Origin: an uncultured Mycoplasmatota bacterium
Lineage (GTDB): Bacteria > Bacillota_I > Bacilli_A > Izemoplasmatales > Izemoplasmataceae
Direction: 5' to 3'
Length of the DNA: 64,000 bases
Assembly (NCBI GenBank): GCA_913057225.1
Contig: CAJXNT010000001.1
Span: 1-64,000, forward strand
Position numbers and translations under genes: made by a program. Below the pieces are notes generated by a model. The model saw nothing but the letters and a program-made list of their open reading frames with translations. It did not search any database and was not told the DNA's origin. Position 1 is the first letter of the stretch. Every line of letters begins with the position of its first letter. This document shows positions 39,191-47,955 of this stretch, in pieces.

Positions 39191-40582
39191 TTAAAAGCGA
39201 AATCCCCCACGGTTTTTTCCTTTTCCTTTTTTCACTTTTTGTTTGGGCATCATCGCCCGCGGATTTTGCGTCATTTGACTCGGATCCATTTGACTCATCC
39301 GTTTGACCATCTGCATTTGTTGATCAAACGAGGTGATGAGTCGGTTTAAATCGGCCACACTGAGGCCTGACCCTTTCGCCACGCGCCGTCTTCGATTGGC
39401 GCTTTTTTTAATGAGCGATGGGTCCTTACGTTCGGCTTTGGTCATCGATTGAATCAAGGCTTCAATGGTGGAGAGTCTGGATTCATCGACATTCGCCTGG
39501 CCCAGCATTTTATTCATGCCCGGAATCAGTTTCATTAAGCCGCCAATGGAGCCCATCCGTTTGATCATTTTCAATTGCTTATAAAAATCGTCAAAATTGT
39601 AATGGCCGGATGTCATTTTTTCCATCATGCTCATCATGTCGGCTTCGGAGACATTCTCACTGACTTTGTCGACCAACGTGAGGACATCGCCCATGCCTAA
39701 GATGCGCTCGGCAATCCGGTCGGGATAAAAGCGTTCTAAATCTGAGGTTTTCTCCCCCACCCCCATGAAAAGAATGGGCACCTCGGCGACGTGACGCAGT
39801 GACAGTGCGGCCCCGCCCCGAGTGTCTCCGTCAAATTTGGTAAGGATGGCCCCGGTTAAGGATAGGTGGTCATGGAAATGCTTGGCCACATTGACCGCAT
39901 CTTGCCCCGTCATCGCATCCAACACTAAAAGCGCATGCGTAGGTTTCACCGTCGCATGAATGGTTTCAATTTCATCGATCATCGCCTCATCAATGTGCAA
40001 ACGGCCCGCCGTGTCAAAGATGATGACGTCATGCTGATGGTCTTTGGCAAAGCTGAGTGCGTGCTTGGCAATGAGTTCTGGGGCGACGTCGGTGCCTTCT
40101 TCATAGACCGGCACATCCAGCGATTGTCCCAGCGTCTTAAGCTGGTCGATGGCCGCCGGCCGGTACACATCCAGGGCGACTAAAAGCGGATGTTTCTCGT
40201 GATGTTTACGAATGTAATTCGCGAGTTTGGCCGCCGACGTGGTTTTCCCGGACCCTTGCAGCCCGGATAAAATGATTCGCGTTTCTTTGGGGTCGGGGGT
40301 AAACGGGGTTTCTTTACCCCCCAACATTTCGGTCAAATTGTCTTTGACCACTTTGATCACTTGTTGGGATGGGTTTAACCCTTTTAAGATATGCGCACCA
40401 AACGCTTCTTCTTTGATTTTGGCGGAAAAATGTTTGACAACATTGAGGTTGACATCCGCTTCGAGTAACGAAAGCCGGATGTCTCGAAGCATCCCTTCGA
40501 TGTCTTTTTCATTGAGTTTGCCTTTGCCGGTGACCCGGCGAATGGCCATTTGAATTTTGCTTGAAAAGGCATCAAATGCCAT
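39191..40582 (-). CDS. ffh: signal recognition particle protein Ffh
   Basis: SRP54 homologue that binds signal sequences and SRP RNA. 463 residues: N domain, G domain with GLQGSGKTT and DTAGRL, TKFDGDTRGG, and a methionine-rich M domain ending in a basic tail. Follows ylxM, whose stop touches its start. Confidence 0.97.
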   Translation of the reverse strand: MAFDAFSSKIQMAIRRVTGKGKLNEKDIEGMLRDIRLSLLEADVNLNVVKHFSAKIKEEAFGAHILKGLNPSQQVIKVVKDNLTEMLGGKETPFTPDPKETRIILSGLQGSGKTTSAAKLANYIRKHHEKHPLLVALDVYRPAAIDQLKTLGQSLDVPVYEEGTDVAPELIAKHALSFAKDHQHDVIIFDTAGRLHIDEAMIDEIETIHATVKPTHALLVLDAMTGQDAVNVAKHFHDHLSLTGAILTKFDGDTRGGAALSLRHVAEVPILFMGVGEKTSDLERFYPDRIAERILGMGDVLTLVDKVSENVSEADMMSMMEKMTSGHYNFDDFYKQLKMIKRMGSIGGLMKLIPGMNKMLGQANVDESRLSTIEALIQSMTKAERKDPSLIKKSANRRRRVAKGSGLSVADLNRLITSFDQQMQMVKRMSQMDPSQMTQNPRAMMPKQKVKKGKGKNRGGFRF

Positions 40583-40902
40583 TAAATCACATCCTTCAGG
40601 GCTTGAATCAGTGCTTTTTGTTCGTCGGTGAGGTCTGTGGATTCTAACGCTTTTAAGACGCTTTCTTGGCGGTCAAACACGGCCAAAAATCCAAGCGATG
40701 CCTCGGCGTCTTCCAGTTTTTGCATGGCTTTTTGCAGATGATCTTGGACGCCCGAGCGCGTGATATTGAGCGCTTCGGCGATTTCAGCCAGGGATAAATC
40801 TTGCAAAAAGGTCGCTTCAGCGATGCTTTTTTGCTTGTCGGTTAAGAGTGGATGATATAAATCATACAGTTTCGCAAACTGTGAAAATTTGGACGCGTCC
40901 AT
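40582..40902 (-). CDS. ylxM: YlxM-like SRP-associated regulator
   Basis: A 106-residue protein with a sigma-70 region-4-like helix-turn-helix (LSLAEIAEALNITRSGVQDHL). The family modulates SRP assembly in streptococci. The start at 40902 overlaps the ftsY stop (TAATG). Lies between ftsY and ffh as in many Bacillota. Confidence 0.93.
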   Translation of the reverse strand: MDASKFSQFAKLYDLYHPLLTDKQKSIAEATFLQDLSLAEIAEALNITRSGVQDHLQKAMQKLEDAEASLGFLAVFDRQESVLKALESTDLTDEQKALIQALKDVI

Positions 40903-41843
40903 TAGAAACTCTCCCCGAGCCAACCCGCTAAATAACTGTCCATGTCAAAGGGCTCTAAATCATCGACGGTTTCTCCCAATCCCACGTAGCGAATGGGGAT
41001 CGCAAATTCATCAAAGATGGAAAAGACAATGCCGCCTTTGGCGGTCCCATCGAGTTTGGTGAGCACGATGCCATTGAGATCGGTGACTTCGTGAAACACT
41101 TTGGCTTGCGCCATGCCGTTTTGACCGGTGGTCGCATCCAACACCAACCACCGTTGATGGGGCGCGTCTGGATCAAAGCGTTTGATGACCCGCACCATTT
41201 TATCCAATTCTTGCATCAAGTTTTGCTTGTTGTGAAGACGGCCCGCCGTATCGATGAGCACGGTATCGATCCCTAGGGATTTAGCTTTTTCTAAGCCCTC
41301 ATAGACCACGCTGGACGGATCCGATCCTTCTTTTTTCGCATAAAAGGCACACCCCACACGGTCCGCCCATATTTTAAGTTGTTCAGTGGCTCCGGCGCGG
41401 AAGGTATCGCCCGCAATGACCATCACCGATTGGCCGTTGGTATGGAACTGATGCGCCAGTTTGCCGATGGTGGTCGTTTTCCCGACGCCATTGACCCCCA
41501 CAATAAAATGCACGTTAAACGCGGGACGTTCGCTTGTTTCAGCGGGAATGTAGCGTTGACGCATCACATCGACAAAGGTTTCTTTGAGACGTTCCGCGTC
41601 ATGAACCCGCCCTTTTTTGATCGCCGTTTGTAACGCGTTTGAAAGGCTCAGCGCTGTTTGAATGCCGGTATCGGATAAAATCAAGGCTTCTTCCAACGAT
41701 TCATAGAATGCATCGGGTAACGGCCATGTAAAAAGCGCTCTCAACGACGTATTGGAAGCCGCCGATTGAGAGAGTCCGATTTGATATTTACGGGCCTTAA
41801 GTTGGCTTTTTTTCGTTTGAAATAATCGTTTAAAAAGTCCCAT
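40902..41843 (-). CDS. ftsY: SRP receptor FtsY
   Basis: Membrane-targeting GTPase, about 313 residues. GVNGVGKTTTIGKLA is the P-loop, followed by DTAGRLHNKQNLM and LTKLDGTAKGG. It lacks the long acidic A domain of enteric FtsY, as usual in Gram-positives. The start at 41843 follows GGGTGAT; the ATG at 41849 is inside that site. A TATAAT (41853-41858) directly upstream would give an almost leaderless message. Confidence 0.95.
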   Translation of the reverse strand: MGLFKRLFQTKKSQLKARKYQIGLSQSAASNTSLRALFTWPLPDAFYESLEEALILSDTGIQTALSLSNALQTAIKKGRVHDAERLKETFVDVMRQRYIPAETSERPAFNVHFIVGVNGVGKTTTIGKLAHQFHTNGQSVMVIAGDTFRAGATEQLKIWADRVGCAFYAKKEGSDPSSVVYEGLEKAKSLGIDTVLIDTAGRLHNKQNLMQELDKMVRVIKRFDPDAPHQRWLVLDATTGQNGMAQAKVFHEVTDLNGIVLTKLDGTAKGGIVFSIFDEFAIPIRYVGLGETVDDLEPFDMDSYLAGWLGESF

Positions 41844-41864
41844 AATCACCCAATTATAGCATAG

Positions 41865-41908
41865 AAAAAACCCCCCTAAAAAGGGAAAATCCGCCTCGCG
41901 GCGGATTT
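41865..41908 (-). terminator. terminator of the candidate small RNA
   Basis: Minus-strand AAATCCGCC-GCGA-GGCGGATTT (41887-41908), then TTCCC, T5, AGGGGGG and T6 at 41865-41870. A second weak CCC/GGG hairpin precedes the last T run. Confidence 0.8.
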
Positions 41909-41983
41909 AAGGAAGGGGATGTGTGAATAATATAAATTATTCACCATGCTATGTAAGGGATAAGTCTACAATCTTTCGATTGC
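41865..41983 (-). ncRNA. candidate structured small RNA, unrecognised family
   Basis: The topA-ftsY gap (41844-42067) holds no reading frame of note. It has a consensus promoter and, about 119 bases on, a terminator. In transcript order: hairpin CAATC-GAAA-GATTG with a GNRA loop, a single-stranded part, a perfect 9-bp hairpin GTGAATAAT-TTAT-ATTATTCAC, then the terminator. I see no SRP RNA loop, 6S, tmRNA, T-box or known riboswitch hallmark. It could be a trans-acting RNA or a terminated leader of ftsY. Confidence 0.6.
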
Positions 41984-41989
41984 TCCTTA

Positions 41990-42018
41990 ATAATATCAAG
42001 GGTTTTTGCGCTTGTCAA
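41990..42018 (-). promoter_or_regulatory. promoter of the candidate small RNA
   Basis: TTGACA (42013-42018), exactly 17 bases, TATTAT (41990-41995) on the minus strand, 49 bases after the topA stop. Confidence 0.85.
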
Positions 42019-42067
42019 TCGAATACACTTGAAATTTTTTGATTAAATTTCGAAATTTTACCGTGCG

Positions 42068-44137
42068 TTACGAGGCGTTTTCGTCGGTCTTTTTGCAGGC
42101 TTCGGGATCGTTGCATACGATGCTGCCATCATCGAGTTCGACCATGGGTTGATCGCATCCGTCTTCACACATCTGACCGGTGGGTTTGCCTTTGAGAATG
42201 GTTTTGCATTTGGGGAAATTGTTGCAGGCATAAAAGACATTGCCCTTATTGCGGCCTTTTTTGGCGACACGCTCGACGATTTCTCCCTTTTTACATACGG
42301 GACATGTGATGCCGGTTTTCACGGGTTCTTTGGTTTCTTCACCGTTCGGTTTGATGTATTTACAATCGGGATATGCGCTGCACGCTTCAAAGGTGCCGTA
42401 TCGAGATTCTCTAAAGACCATGGGTGAGCCACATTTGGGGCATTTTTCTCCGGTGAGCTGGGCTTCTTTTTTCTTCATTTCTTTGGAGGCTTTATCCACC
42501 ATCGGCATGAACTCATGGTAAAAGTCTGCGACGACTTTGAGGTGATCGGATCCCGTGGAGGCAATCTCATCGAGCATTTTTTCCATTTCTGCGGTGTAAT
42601 CCACATTGATGATGTCATCGAAGAAATCATCGAGTTTTTCCACCGTCAGAATGCCTTGTTCCGTGGGGACGAACTTTTTATCTTCCACGGCAATGTATTT
42701 CCGCTTTTTAAGAGTGGTGACGGTTTGTGAATACGTGGAAGGTCTCCCAATGCCTAAGGCTTCCATGGTTTTAATGAGCTTCGCTTCGGTGTAGCGAGGC
42801 GGCGGTTGGGTGAAGTGTTGAGACGGCGTGACTTGCGACGATTGAACGGTCTCGTTTTCATTCAGTGGGGGTAAAATGGTCGTTTCTACTTTTTCATAGT
42901 CGCCATACACTTTTAAATACCCGTCAAATTCGAGCGATTGCGCTTTGGCATCAAAGAGCATCCCAGCGTTTTCTAAATCAAGGGTGGTGCCCTTGATGAC
43001 GGCGGGGCTCATGAGAGAAGCCACGGCACGCGCATAGATCAACCGATAGATTTTCATTTCGTCTTTGGTGAGGATGTCTTTCAGCGATTCTGGGGTCCGT
43101 TTGATGTCGGTGGGACGAATCGCTTCGTGCGCATCTTGCGCATTTTTGGAGGTTTTAAATTTGGGTTTCCCCACATAATTTTTCCCATAGGTCTTTTCGA
43201 TGTAGGCCATGGTGGGTTTCACAAAACTTTGGGAGAGTCGGACCGAGTCGGTTCGCATGTAAGTAATAAGACCAACGGTTTCTTGGCCGATTTCAATTCC
43301 CTCATACAGTTTTTGCGCGACCATCATGGTCTTTTGCGACGACATGGAGAGTTTATTGGACGCTTCTTGTTGCAAGGTGGACGTGATAAACGCAGGTTTG
43401 GAGGCCCGGTTTCTGGATTTTGTTTCATAGCGCGTCACTAAGAATTCAGGCTGAAGTTTGTCCACGGCTGCGAGCGCTTCGGCTTCGTTGGAAAGTTTGG
43501 CTTTTTTTCCGTCGATTTTTCTCAGTTCTGCTTCAAACCCTGGGAAATCGACTTTGATTTTCCAAAATTCTTCCGGCGTGAAGGCTTGAATTTCTTTCTC
43601 GCGTTCGACCATGATTTTGAGGGCCACGGATTGCACGCGCCCGGCGGATTTGGATTTGATTTTATTTTGCAAGAGTTTGGAGAGTTTAAAGCCAATGATG
43701 CGATCGATGATGCGTCTGGTCTCTTGCGATGAAACTAAATCATCATCGATGGGGCGAGGATGCTTGAACGCTTCTTCAATGGCGTCCCGCGTCACCTCGT
43801 TGAAGATGACCCGGTAATACTTTTTACCATCAATGCCCAAGACTTCTTTTAAGTGCCAGCTGATGGCTTCCCCTTCACGGTCCGGGTCGGTCGCAAGATA
43901 AATTTCATCGGCGTTTTTGGCCGCTTTCTTGAGACTGGTGACCATCGATTCTTTGCCTTTGATGATGGTATAAATCGGCTCAAAGCCATTATCAATCTCT
44001 AAACCTAACCCACCGACCCCACGAATGGCTAAATCTCGGATATGACCTTTTGAAGACATCACTTCATAGTCCGATCCGAGATATTGATTGATGGTTTTTG
44101 ATTTGGATGGGGATTCTACAATGACCAATTTTTTCAA
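42068..44137 (-). CDS. topA: DNA topoisomerase I
   Basis: Relaxes negative supercoils. 689 residues: Toprim domain with VESPSKSKTI and ATDPDREGEA (84-88), catalytic Tyr293 in GLITYMRTDS, and C-terminal zinc ribbons beginning CPKCG and CPVCKK, each with a second cysteine pair; a third Cys-rich segment near the end (MCEDGCDQP) is shorter and irregular. Separated from prmC by 16 bases. Confidence 0.97.
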   Translation of the reverse strand: MKKLVIVESPSKSKTINQYLGSDYEVMSSKGHIRDLAIRGVGGLGLEIDNGFEPIYTIIKGKESMVTSLKKAAKNADEIYLATDPDREGEAISWHLKEVLGIDGKKYYRVIFNEVTRDAIEEAFKHPRPIDDDLVSSQETRRIIDRIIGFKLSKLLQNKIKSKSAGRVQSVALKIMVEREKEIQAFTPEEFWKIKVDFPGFEAELRKIDGKKAKLSNEAEALAAVDKLQPEFLVTRYETKSRNRASKPAFITSTLQQEASNKLSMSSQKTMMVAQKLYEGIEIGQETVGLITYMRTDSVRLSQSFVKPTMAYIEKTYGKNYVGKPKFKTSKNAQDAHEAIRPTDIKRTPESLKDILTKDEMKIYRLIYARAVASLMSPAVIKGTTLDLENAGMLFDAKAQSLEFDGYLKVYGDYEKVETTILPPLNENETVQSSQVTPSQHFTQPPPRYTEAKLIKTMEALGIGRPSTYSQTVTTLKKRKYIAVEDKKFVPTEQGILTVEKLDDFFDDIINVDYTAEMEKMLDEIASTGSDHLKVVADFYHEFMPMVDKASKEMKKKEAQLTGEKCPKCGSPMVFRESRYGTFEACSAYPDCKYIKPNGEETKEPVKTGITCPVCKKGEIVERVAKKGRNKGNVFYACNNFPKCKTILKGKPTGQMCEDGCDQPMVELDDGSIVCNDPEACKKTDENAS

Positions 44138-44153
44138 ATAATGGGGCCTCTCT

Positions 44154-45008
44154 TTATGGTTTTTTGAATACGAACGTCATCCGGTCTTTGCCTTGCATGT
44201 CTTTCTTTTGGACGACGGTCACGTCTTTCAGCGTTTTTTGAATCAGTTTACGAATGGCTTTCGCCGTATCAAACCCATGTTCCATGGCAATCATGTAAGG
44301 GGTGTTCAGATAGGACTCCGCGGTTTCAAAAAGTTCGCGGTAATATTTGAGTCCGTCGCTCCCGCCAAAGAGCGCAACATGCGGCTCATGATTTTTAACC
44401 ACGGCCTCCAAGGGTTCTTGATCTTTAAGGTAGGGCGGGTTCGAGACAATGATATCAAATTTATCGAATTCCCCTAATGGTTCGCACATGTTTCCTTCCG
44501 CAAACGTGGCATGTATGCCTAAGGCTTCTGCGTTTTCTTGGGCGACGGTTACGGCTTTTTTTGACACATCAGTACACGTCACGCTTAAGCTCGCACGCTC
44601 TTTTTTTAAGGTTAAGCCAATGCAGCCTGATCCGGTCCCCACGTCGGCGACCCTTAAAGGTTTATCGTGAGGGAAAAAGGATTCGATGTAATCCAAAGTA
44701 TGCGTCACCAACTCTTCGGTTTCAAAGCGAGGAATGAGCACGTCTTTGGTGACTTTAAAGGAATACCCATAAAAGACTTCATGCCCAATCAAATGTTGAA
44801 TGGGCACGTCATGTTTAATGTATTCATCCACATCTTTTAAAAAGGCGGTGTACGCCTTTTCATCCATGGCTTCATCTTTTTTTAAGTAATATTCAGTAGG
44901 CGTCAGCGGCCCATGATGCATCAGCAATTGTTTGATGGCCGATGGCTCTTTACCATTATCAATGGCATACGTCTCGTTGACTTCAAGCACTTTTTTAAAG
45001 GTGGGCAC
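44154..45008 (-). CDS. prmC: release factor glutamine methyltransferase
   Basis: Methylates the GGQ glutamine of release factors. 284 residues with an N-terminal helical domain, SAM motif VADVGTGSGCIGL and the catalytic VSNPPY. Its first base overlaps the last of prfA, its substrate. Confidence 0.95.
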   Translation of the reverse strand: MPTFKKVLEVNETYAIDNGKEPSAIKQLLMHHGPLTPTEYYLKKDEAMDEKAYTAFLKDVDEYIKHDVPIQHLIGHEVFYGYSFKVTKDVLIPRFETEELVTHTLDYIESFFPHDKPLRVADVGTGSGCIGLTLKKERASLSVTCTDVSKKAVTVAQENAEALGIHATFAEGNMCEPLGEFDKFDIIVSNPPYLKDQEPLEAVVKNHEPHVALFGGSDGLKYYRELFETAESYLNTPYMIAMEHGFDTAKAIRKLIQKTLKDVTVVQKKDMQGKDRMTFVFKKP

Positions 45009-46069
45009 TATTCGCCACTCAACTTCCGCTTGAGTTCTTCATCCAGCAAGGCTTCGATGACGGGTTCAAGCTTACCTTCCATCACGCGGTCAAGTTGTTG
45101 GATGGTAAATCCAATGCGGTGATCGGTGATGCGGTTTTGCGGATAATTGTACGTTCTGATTTTTTCACTGCGGTCCCCGGTGCCGATTTTACTGCGGCGT
45201 TCTTCCCCGGCTTTGGCCATTTGTTCTTGTTGGAGTTGATCAAAAAGCCGCGAGCGCATGACTCTTAACGCGGTGGCTTTGTTTTCATGCTGACTTTTTC
45301 CGTCTTGACACGTCACCACGGTGCCGGTGGGCTCGTGGGTAATGCGGACGGCCGAGTCGGTGGTGTTGACACTTTGGCCACCGTTTCCGCTGGACCGGTA
45401 AGTGTCAATCCGAAGTTCATTCATGTTGAGTTCAAAATCAATCGCTTCAGCTTCCGGCAAAACCACCACCGTCGCGGTGGAGGTATGGACGCGTCCTTGC
45501 GATTCGGTTTGAGGCACGCGTTGGACGCGGTGGGCCCCCGATTCATATTTCAAATATTTATACGGCCCATCGCCGGTGATGGAAAGTTCGATTTGAGAAA
45601 ACCCGCCGCCTTCATTTTCCACGGCTTGGATGATCTCATATTTAAAGTTATGATGTTCGAAGTATTTGGTATACATGCGGAATAAATCGCCCGCAAAGAT
45701 GTTTGCTTCATCGCCCCCGGCCGCCCCGCGGATCTCCATGATGATGTTTTTATCGTCGTTGGGATCTTTCGGTACCAAGAGTTTTTGTAGGAGTAACTCT
45801 TGCGCCTCGATGGCCTCTTTGACCGCGGGAATTTCACTGTTTGCCCAGTCGCGCATCTCGGGGTCATCATCCTTGGCGATCTCTTTTAAGTCTGAAAGTT
45901 GCGTTTGCAAATCTTCGTAGGTTTGTGTGGCTTCCACAATGGGTTCTAAGCCACTGAGTTCTTTAGAGAGTTGAGTCATCCGATCGATGTCACTGGCGAT
46001 ATCGGGTTGGGATAGATCGGTTTGCAGTTGTTGCACCCGCGCTTTAATCGCATCCAAACGATCTTTCAT
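45008..46069 (-). CDS. prfA: peptide chain release factor 1
   Basis: Terminates at UAA and UAG. 353 residues; the codon-reading tripeptide is Pro-Gln-Thr (186-188, [10 protein letters not shown]) and the hydrolysis motif GGQ is at 230-232. The P-x-T reading motif identifies RF1 rather than RF2. Start follows GAGGTGAA. Confidence 0.97.
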   Translation of the reverse strand: MKDRLDAIKARVQQLQTDLSQPDIASDIDRMTQLSKELSGLEPIVEATQTYEDLQTQLSDLKEIAKDDDPEMRDWANSEIPAVKEAIEAQELLLQKLLVPKDPNDDKNIIMEIRGAAGGDEANIFAGDLFRMYTKYFEHHNFKYEIIQAVENEGGGFSQIELSITGDGPYKYLKYESGAHRVQRVPQTESQGRVHTSTATVVVLPEAEAIDFELNMNELRIDTYRSSGNGGQSVNTTDSAVRITHEPTGTVVTCQDGKSQHENKATALRVMRSRLFDQLQQEQMAKAGEERRSKIGTGDRSEKIRTYNYPQNRITDHRIGFTIQQLDRVMEGKLEPVIEALLDEELKRKLSGE

Positions 46070-46092
46070 AGTTTCACCTCAGTTTCCGCACT

Positions 46093-46121
46093 ATTATAGT
46101 ACAGGGGATGGGTTTTTTCAA
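46093..46121 (-). promoter_or_regulatory. prfA promoter
   Basis: TTGAAA (46116-46121), 17 bases, TATAAT (46093-46098) on the minus strand, after the dnaB terminator. Confidence 0.8.
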
Positions 46122-46127
46122 ACCCGG

Positions 46128-46152
46128 AAAAAAGCACGCCCAAAGGGCGTGC
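46128..46152 (-). terminator. terminator after dnaB
   Basis: Minus-strand GCACGCCC-TTT-GGGCGTGC followed by TTTTTT, immediately after the dnaB stop. Confidence 0.9.
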
Positions 46153-46153
46153 G

Positions 46154-47515
46154 TTAGGTAATATCGGGAATATTTTCGGGTTCAGGGGCCGAGCGTTTGA
46201 GCGTTTTGAACGAGCTGTATGCTTTTTTAAAGAGTAAGGGAATGCCTTCGGTGTTGGTGGCCCCAGACCGGTTTTTGGCAATGATGATGTCCACTTGATC
46301 GGGGTATTGCGATTCTTGATTGTAATAATCATCGCGGTATAAAAACATGATGACATCGGCGTCTTGTTCAATCGACCCAGATTCTCTTAAATCGGCCATG
46401 ATCGGGCGTTTGTCGGTTCTGTTTTCCACGTTTCGTGAAAGCTGAGACAAGGCAATCACGGGAATTTTAAGTTCGCGGGCCATCTCTTTTAAAGTCCGAG
46501 AAATCTCTGAGACTTCTTGCACCCGGTTGGGGTTGGGACGGGAGGCGCTTAAGAGTTGTAAATAGTCGATGATGACGAGATCCAATCGGCCTTCTTGAGC
46601 CAATTTACGACATTTTTGTCTGAGATCTGTGACTTTTACGGTGCCGGAATCGTCAAATAAAATATTGAGTTTAGACAGTTTCGTGGAGGCAAGGGAAAGT
46701 TGTTCCCATTCCGCGGTGGATAAATCTCCCATTTTAATGCGTTGGGACATGACTCTCGCTTCCGACGACAGCATCCGACCGACAAGTTGTTCCACGCCCA
46801 TCTCGAGCGAGAAGATGGCCACATGCGCGTCCGGATTGGCTTTCGTCACATTCGTGGCGAGATTTAACGCAAAGGCCGATTTCCCCATGGACGGACGCCC
46901 GGCAATGATGGTGAGTTCTTCGGGTTGTAAACCCAGAGTGTATTGATTGATCAGTTCAAACCCAGTATCGAGTCCAGTGAGATGGCCTTCGGCCAGCTTT
47001 GCGGCTTCGGTTTTGGCGATGACATCTTCGGTGATGGTGCCGATTTTCACAAACCCACTGGTGCGCCTGGACGATGCCACATCAAAGATGCGTTTTTCAG
47101 CGTCGTCAATGAAGCTCGCCATGTCGGTGGCTTTGTAGCCTTCTTCGGCAATTTGTTTACTCGTTTCAATCATCTGACGAATGATCGATTTATCTTTAAC
47201 AATGTCGATGTAATAATCGATGTTTGCCACGGATGGGGTGGTATCGGACAGTTGAAAGATGTAATCTTCACCACCCGCCGATGCCAGCAAATCACGCGTG
47301 GAAAGATGCTCCGTCAACGTTCGGTAATCGATGCGAATGTTGGTCTCAAACATTTCCACCATGGCTTCAAAAATGATGCGATTACGCAATGCGTAAAAAT
47401 CGTTGACGTCAAGCTTATCAACAATCGTTTTAATCACCGATTCTTCTAAAAATATGGCCCCAAGCACGGCTTGTTCGGATTGCTCCGCTTGCGGCGGGAT
47501 GCGAGATTCCATCAT
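46154..47515 (-). CDS. dnaB: replicative DNA helicase
   Basis: Hexameric helicase at the fork, 453 residues. N-terminal domain with QAVLGAIFLEESV, then the RecA-like motor with Walker A GRPSMGKSAF and IDYLQLLSA. Its start overlaps the TGA of the GdpP-L9 gene. In Bacillus the same gene follows rplI. Confidence 0.97.
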   Translation of the reverse strand: MMESRIPPQAEQSEQAVLGAIFLEESVIKTIVDKLDVNDFYALRNRIIFEAMVEMFETNIRIDYRTLTEHLSTRDLLASAGGEDYIFQLSDTTPSVANIDYYIDIVKDKSIIRQMIETSKQIAEEGYKATDMASFIDDAEKRIFDVASSRRTSGFVKIGTITEDVIAKTEAAKLAEGHLTGLDTGFELINQYTLGLQPEELTIIAGRPSMGKSAFALNLATNVTKANPDAHVAIFSLEMGVEQLVGRMLSSEARVMSQRIKMGDLSTAEWEQLSLASTKLSKLNILFDDSGTVKVTDLRQKCRKLAQEGRLDLVIIDYLQLLSASRPNPNRVQEVSEISRTLKEMARELKIPVIALSQLSRNVENRTDKRPIMADLRESGSIEQDADVIMFLYRDDYYNQESQYPDQVDIIIAKNRSGATNTEGIPLLFKKAYSSFKTLKRSAPEPENIPDIT

Positions 47516-47955
47516 TCTTGTGTGACCACCACTTCAAAGGTTGCTGTGACATCTTTATGCAGTTTAATTTCGACTTTATAGGTGCCGAGTGACTCAATTT
47601 TTTCGGTCAATTGAATCTTCCGTTTATCCAGCGTCATATCATGTTGTTCTTTAAACGCATCGGCGATCATCTTGGTATTCACTTTGGCAAAAAGTTTGCC
47701 TTTTTCGCCGACTTTCACCGGGAGTTTCACGGCCCGGAAATCAATCCGTTCTTTGAGCGCTTTGGCATCGGCGAGTTCCTTGATTTCATCGGCTTTTTGT
47801 TGCGCCTGTTTGGCTTTTAATGCGTCGATGTTATCATCGCTCGCGGGCACCGCGAGTTTTGAGCTGACCAGATAGTTGCCATAACCGGCCGCAACTTCGA
47901 TGATTTCATCTTTACGGCCTTTATTTTTTACGTCTTTTAGTAGGATCACTTTCAT
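47512..47955 (-). CDS. rplI: 50S ribosomal protein L9, possible internal start within the fusion
   Basis: The L9 portion has its own ATG at 47955 preceded by GAAGAAGGTGAAAAA, a ribosome-binding site at good spacing. Internal initiation would yield a normal 147-residue L9 in addition to the 806-residue fusion. L9 binds 23S domain V near L1 and has N- and C-terminal RNA-binding lobes joined by a helix, which are intact. Whether free L9, the fusion or both are made cannot be told from sequence. Confidence 0.75.
   Translation of the reverse strand: MKVILLKDVKNKGRKDEIIEVAAGYGNYLVSSKLAVPASDDNIDALKAKQAQQKADEIKELADAKALKERIDFRAVKLPVKVGEKGKLFAKVNTKMIADAFKEQHDMTLDKRKIQLTEKIESLGTYKVEIKLHKDVTATFEVVVTQE

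Noticed and set aside
41844-42067. Possible 4.5S SRP RNA, because of its position near ffh and ftsY
   Set aside because: The conserved SRP RNA apical loop (GGAAGGAAGCAGCC type) is absent.
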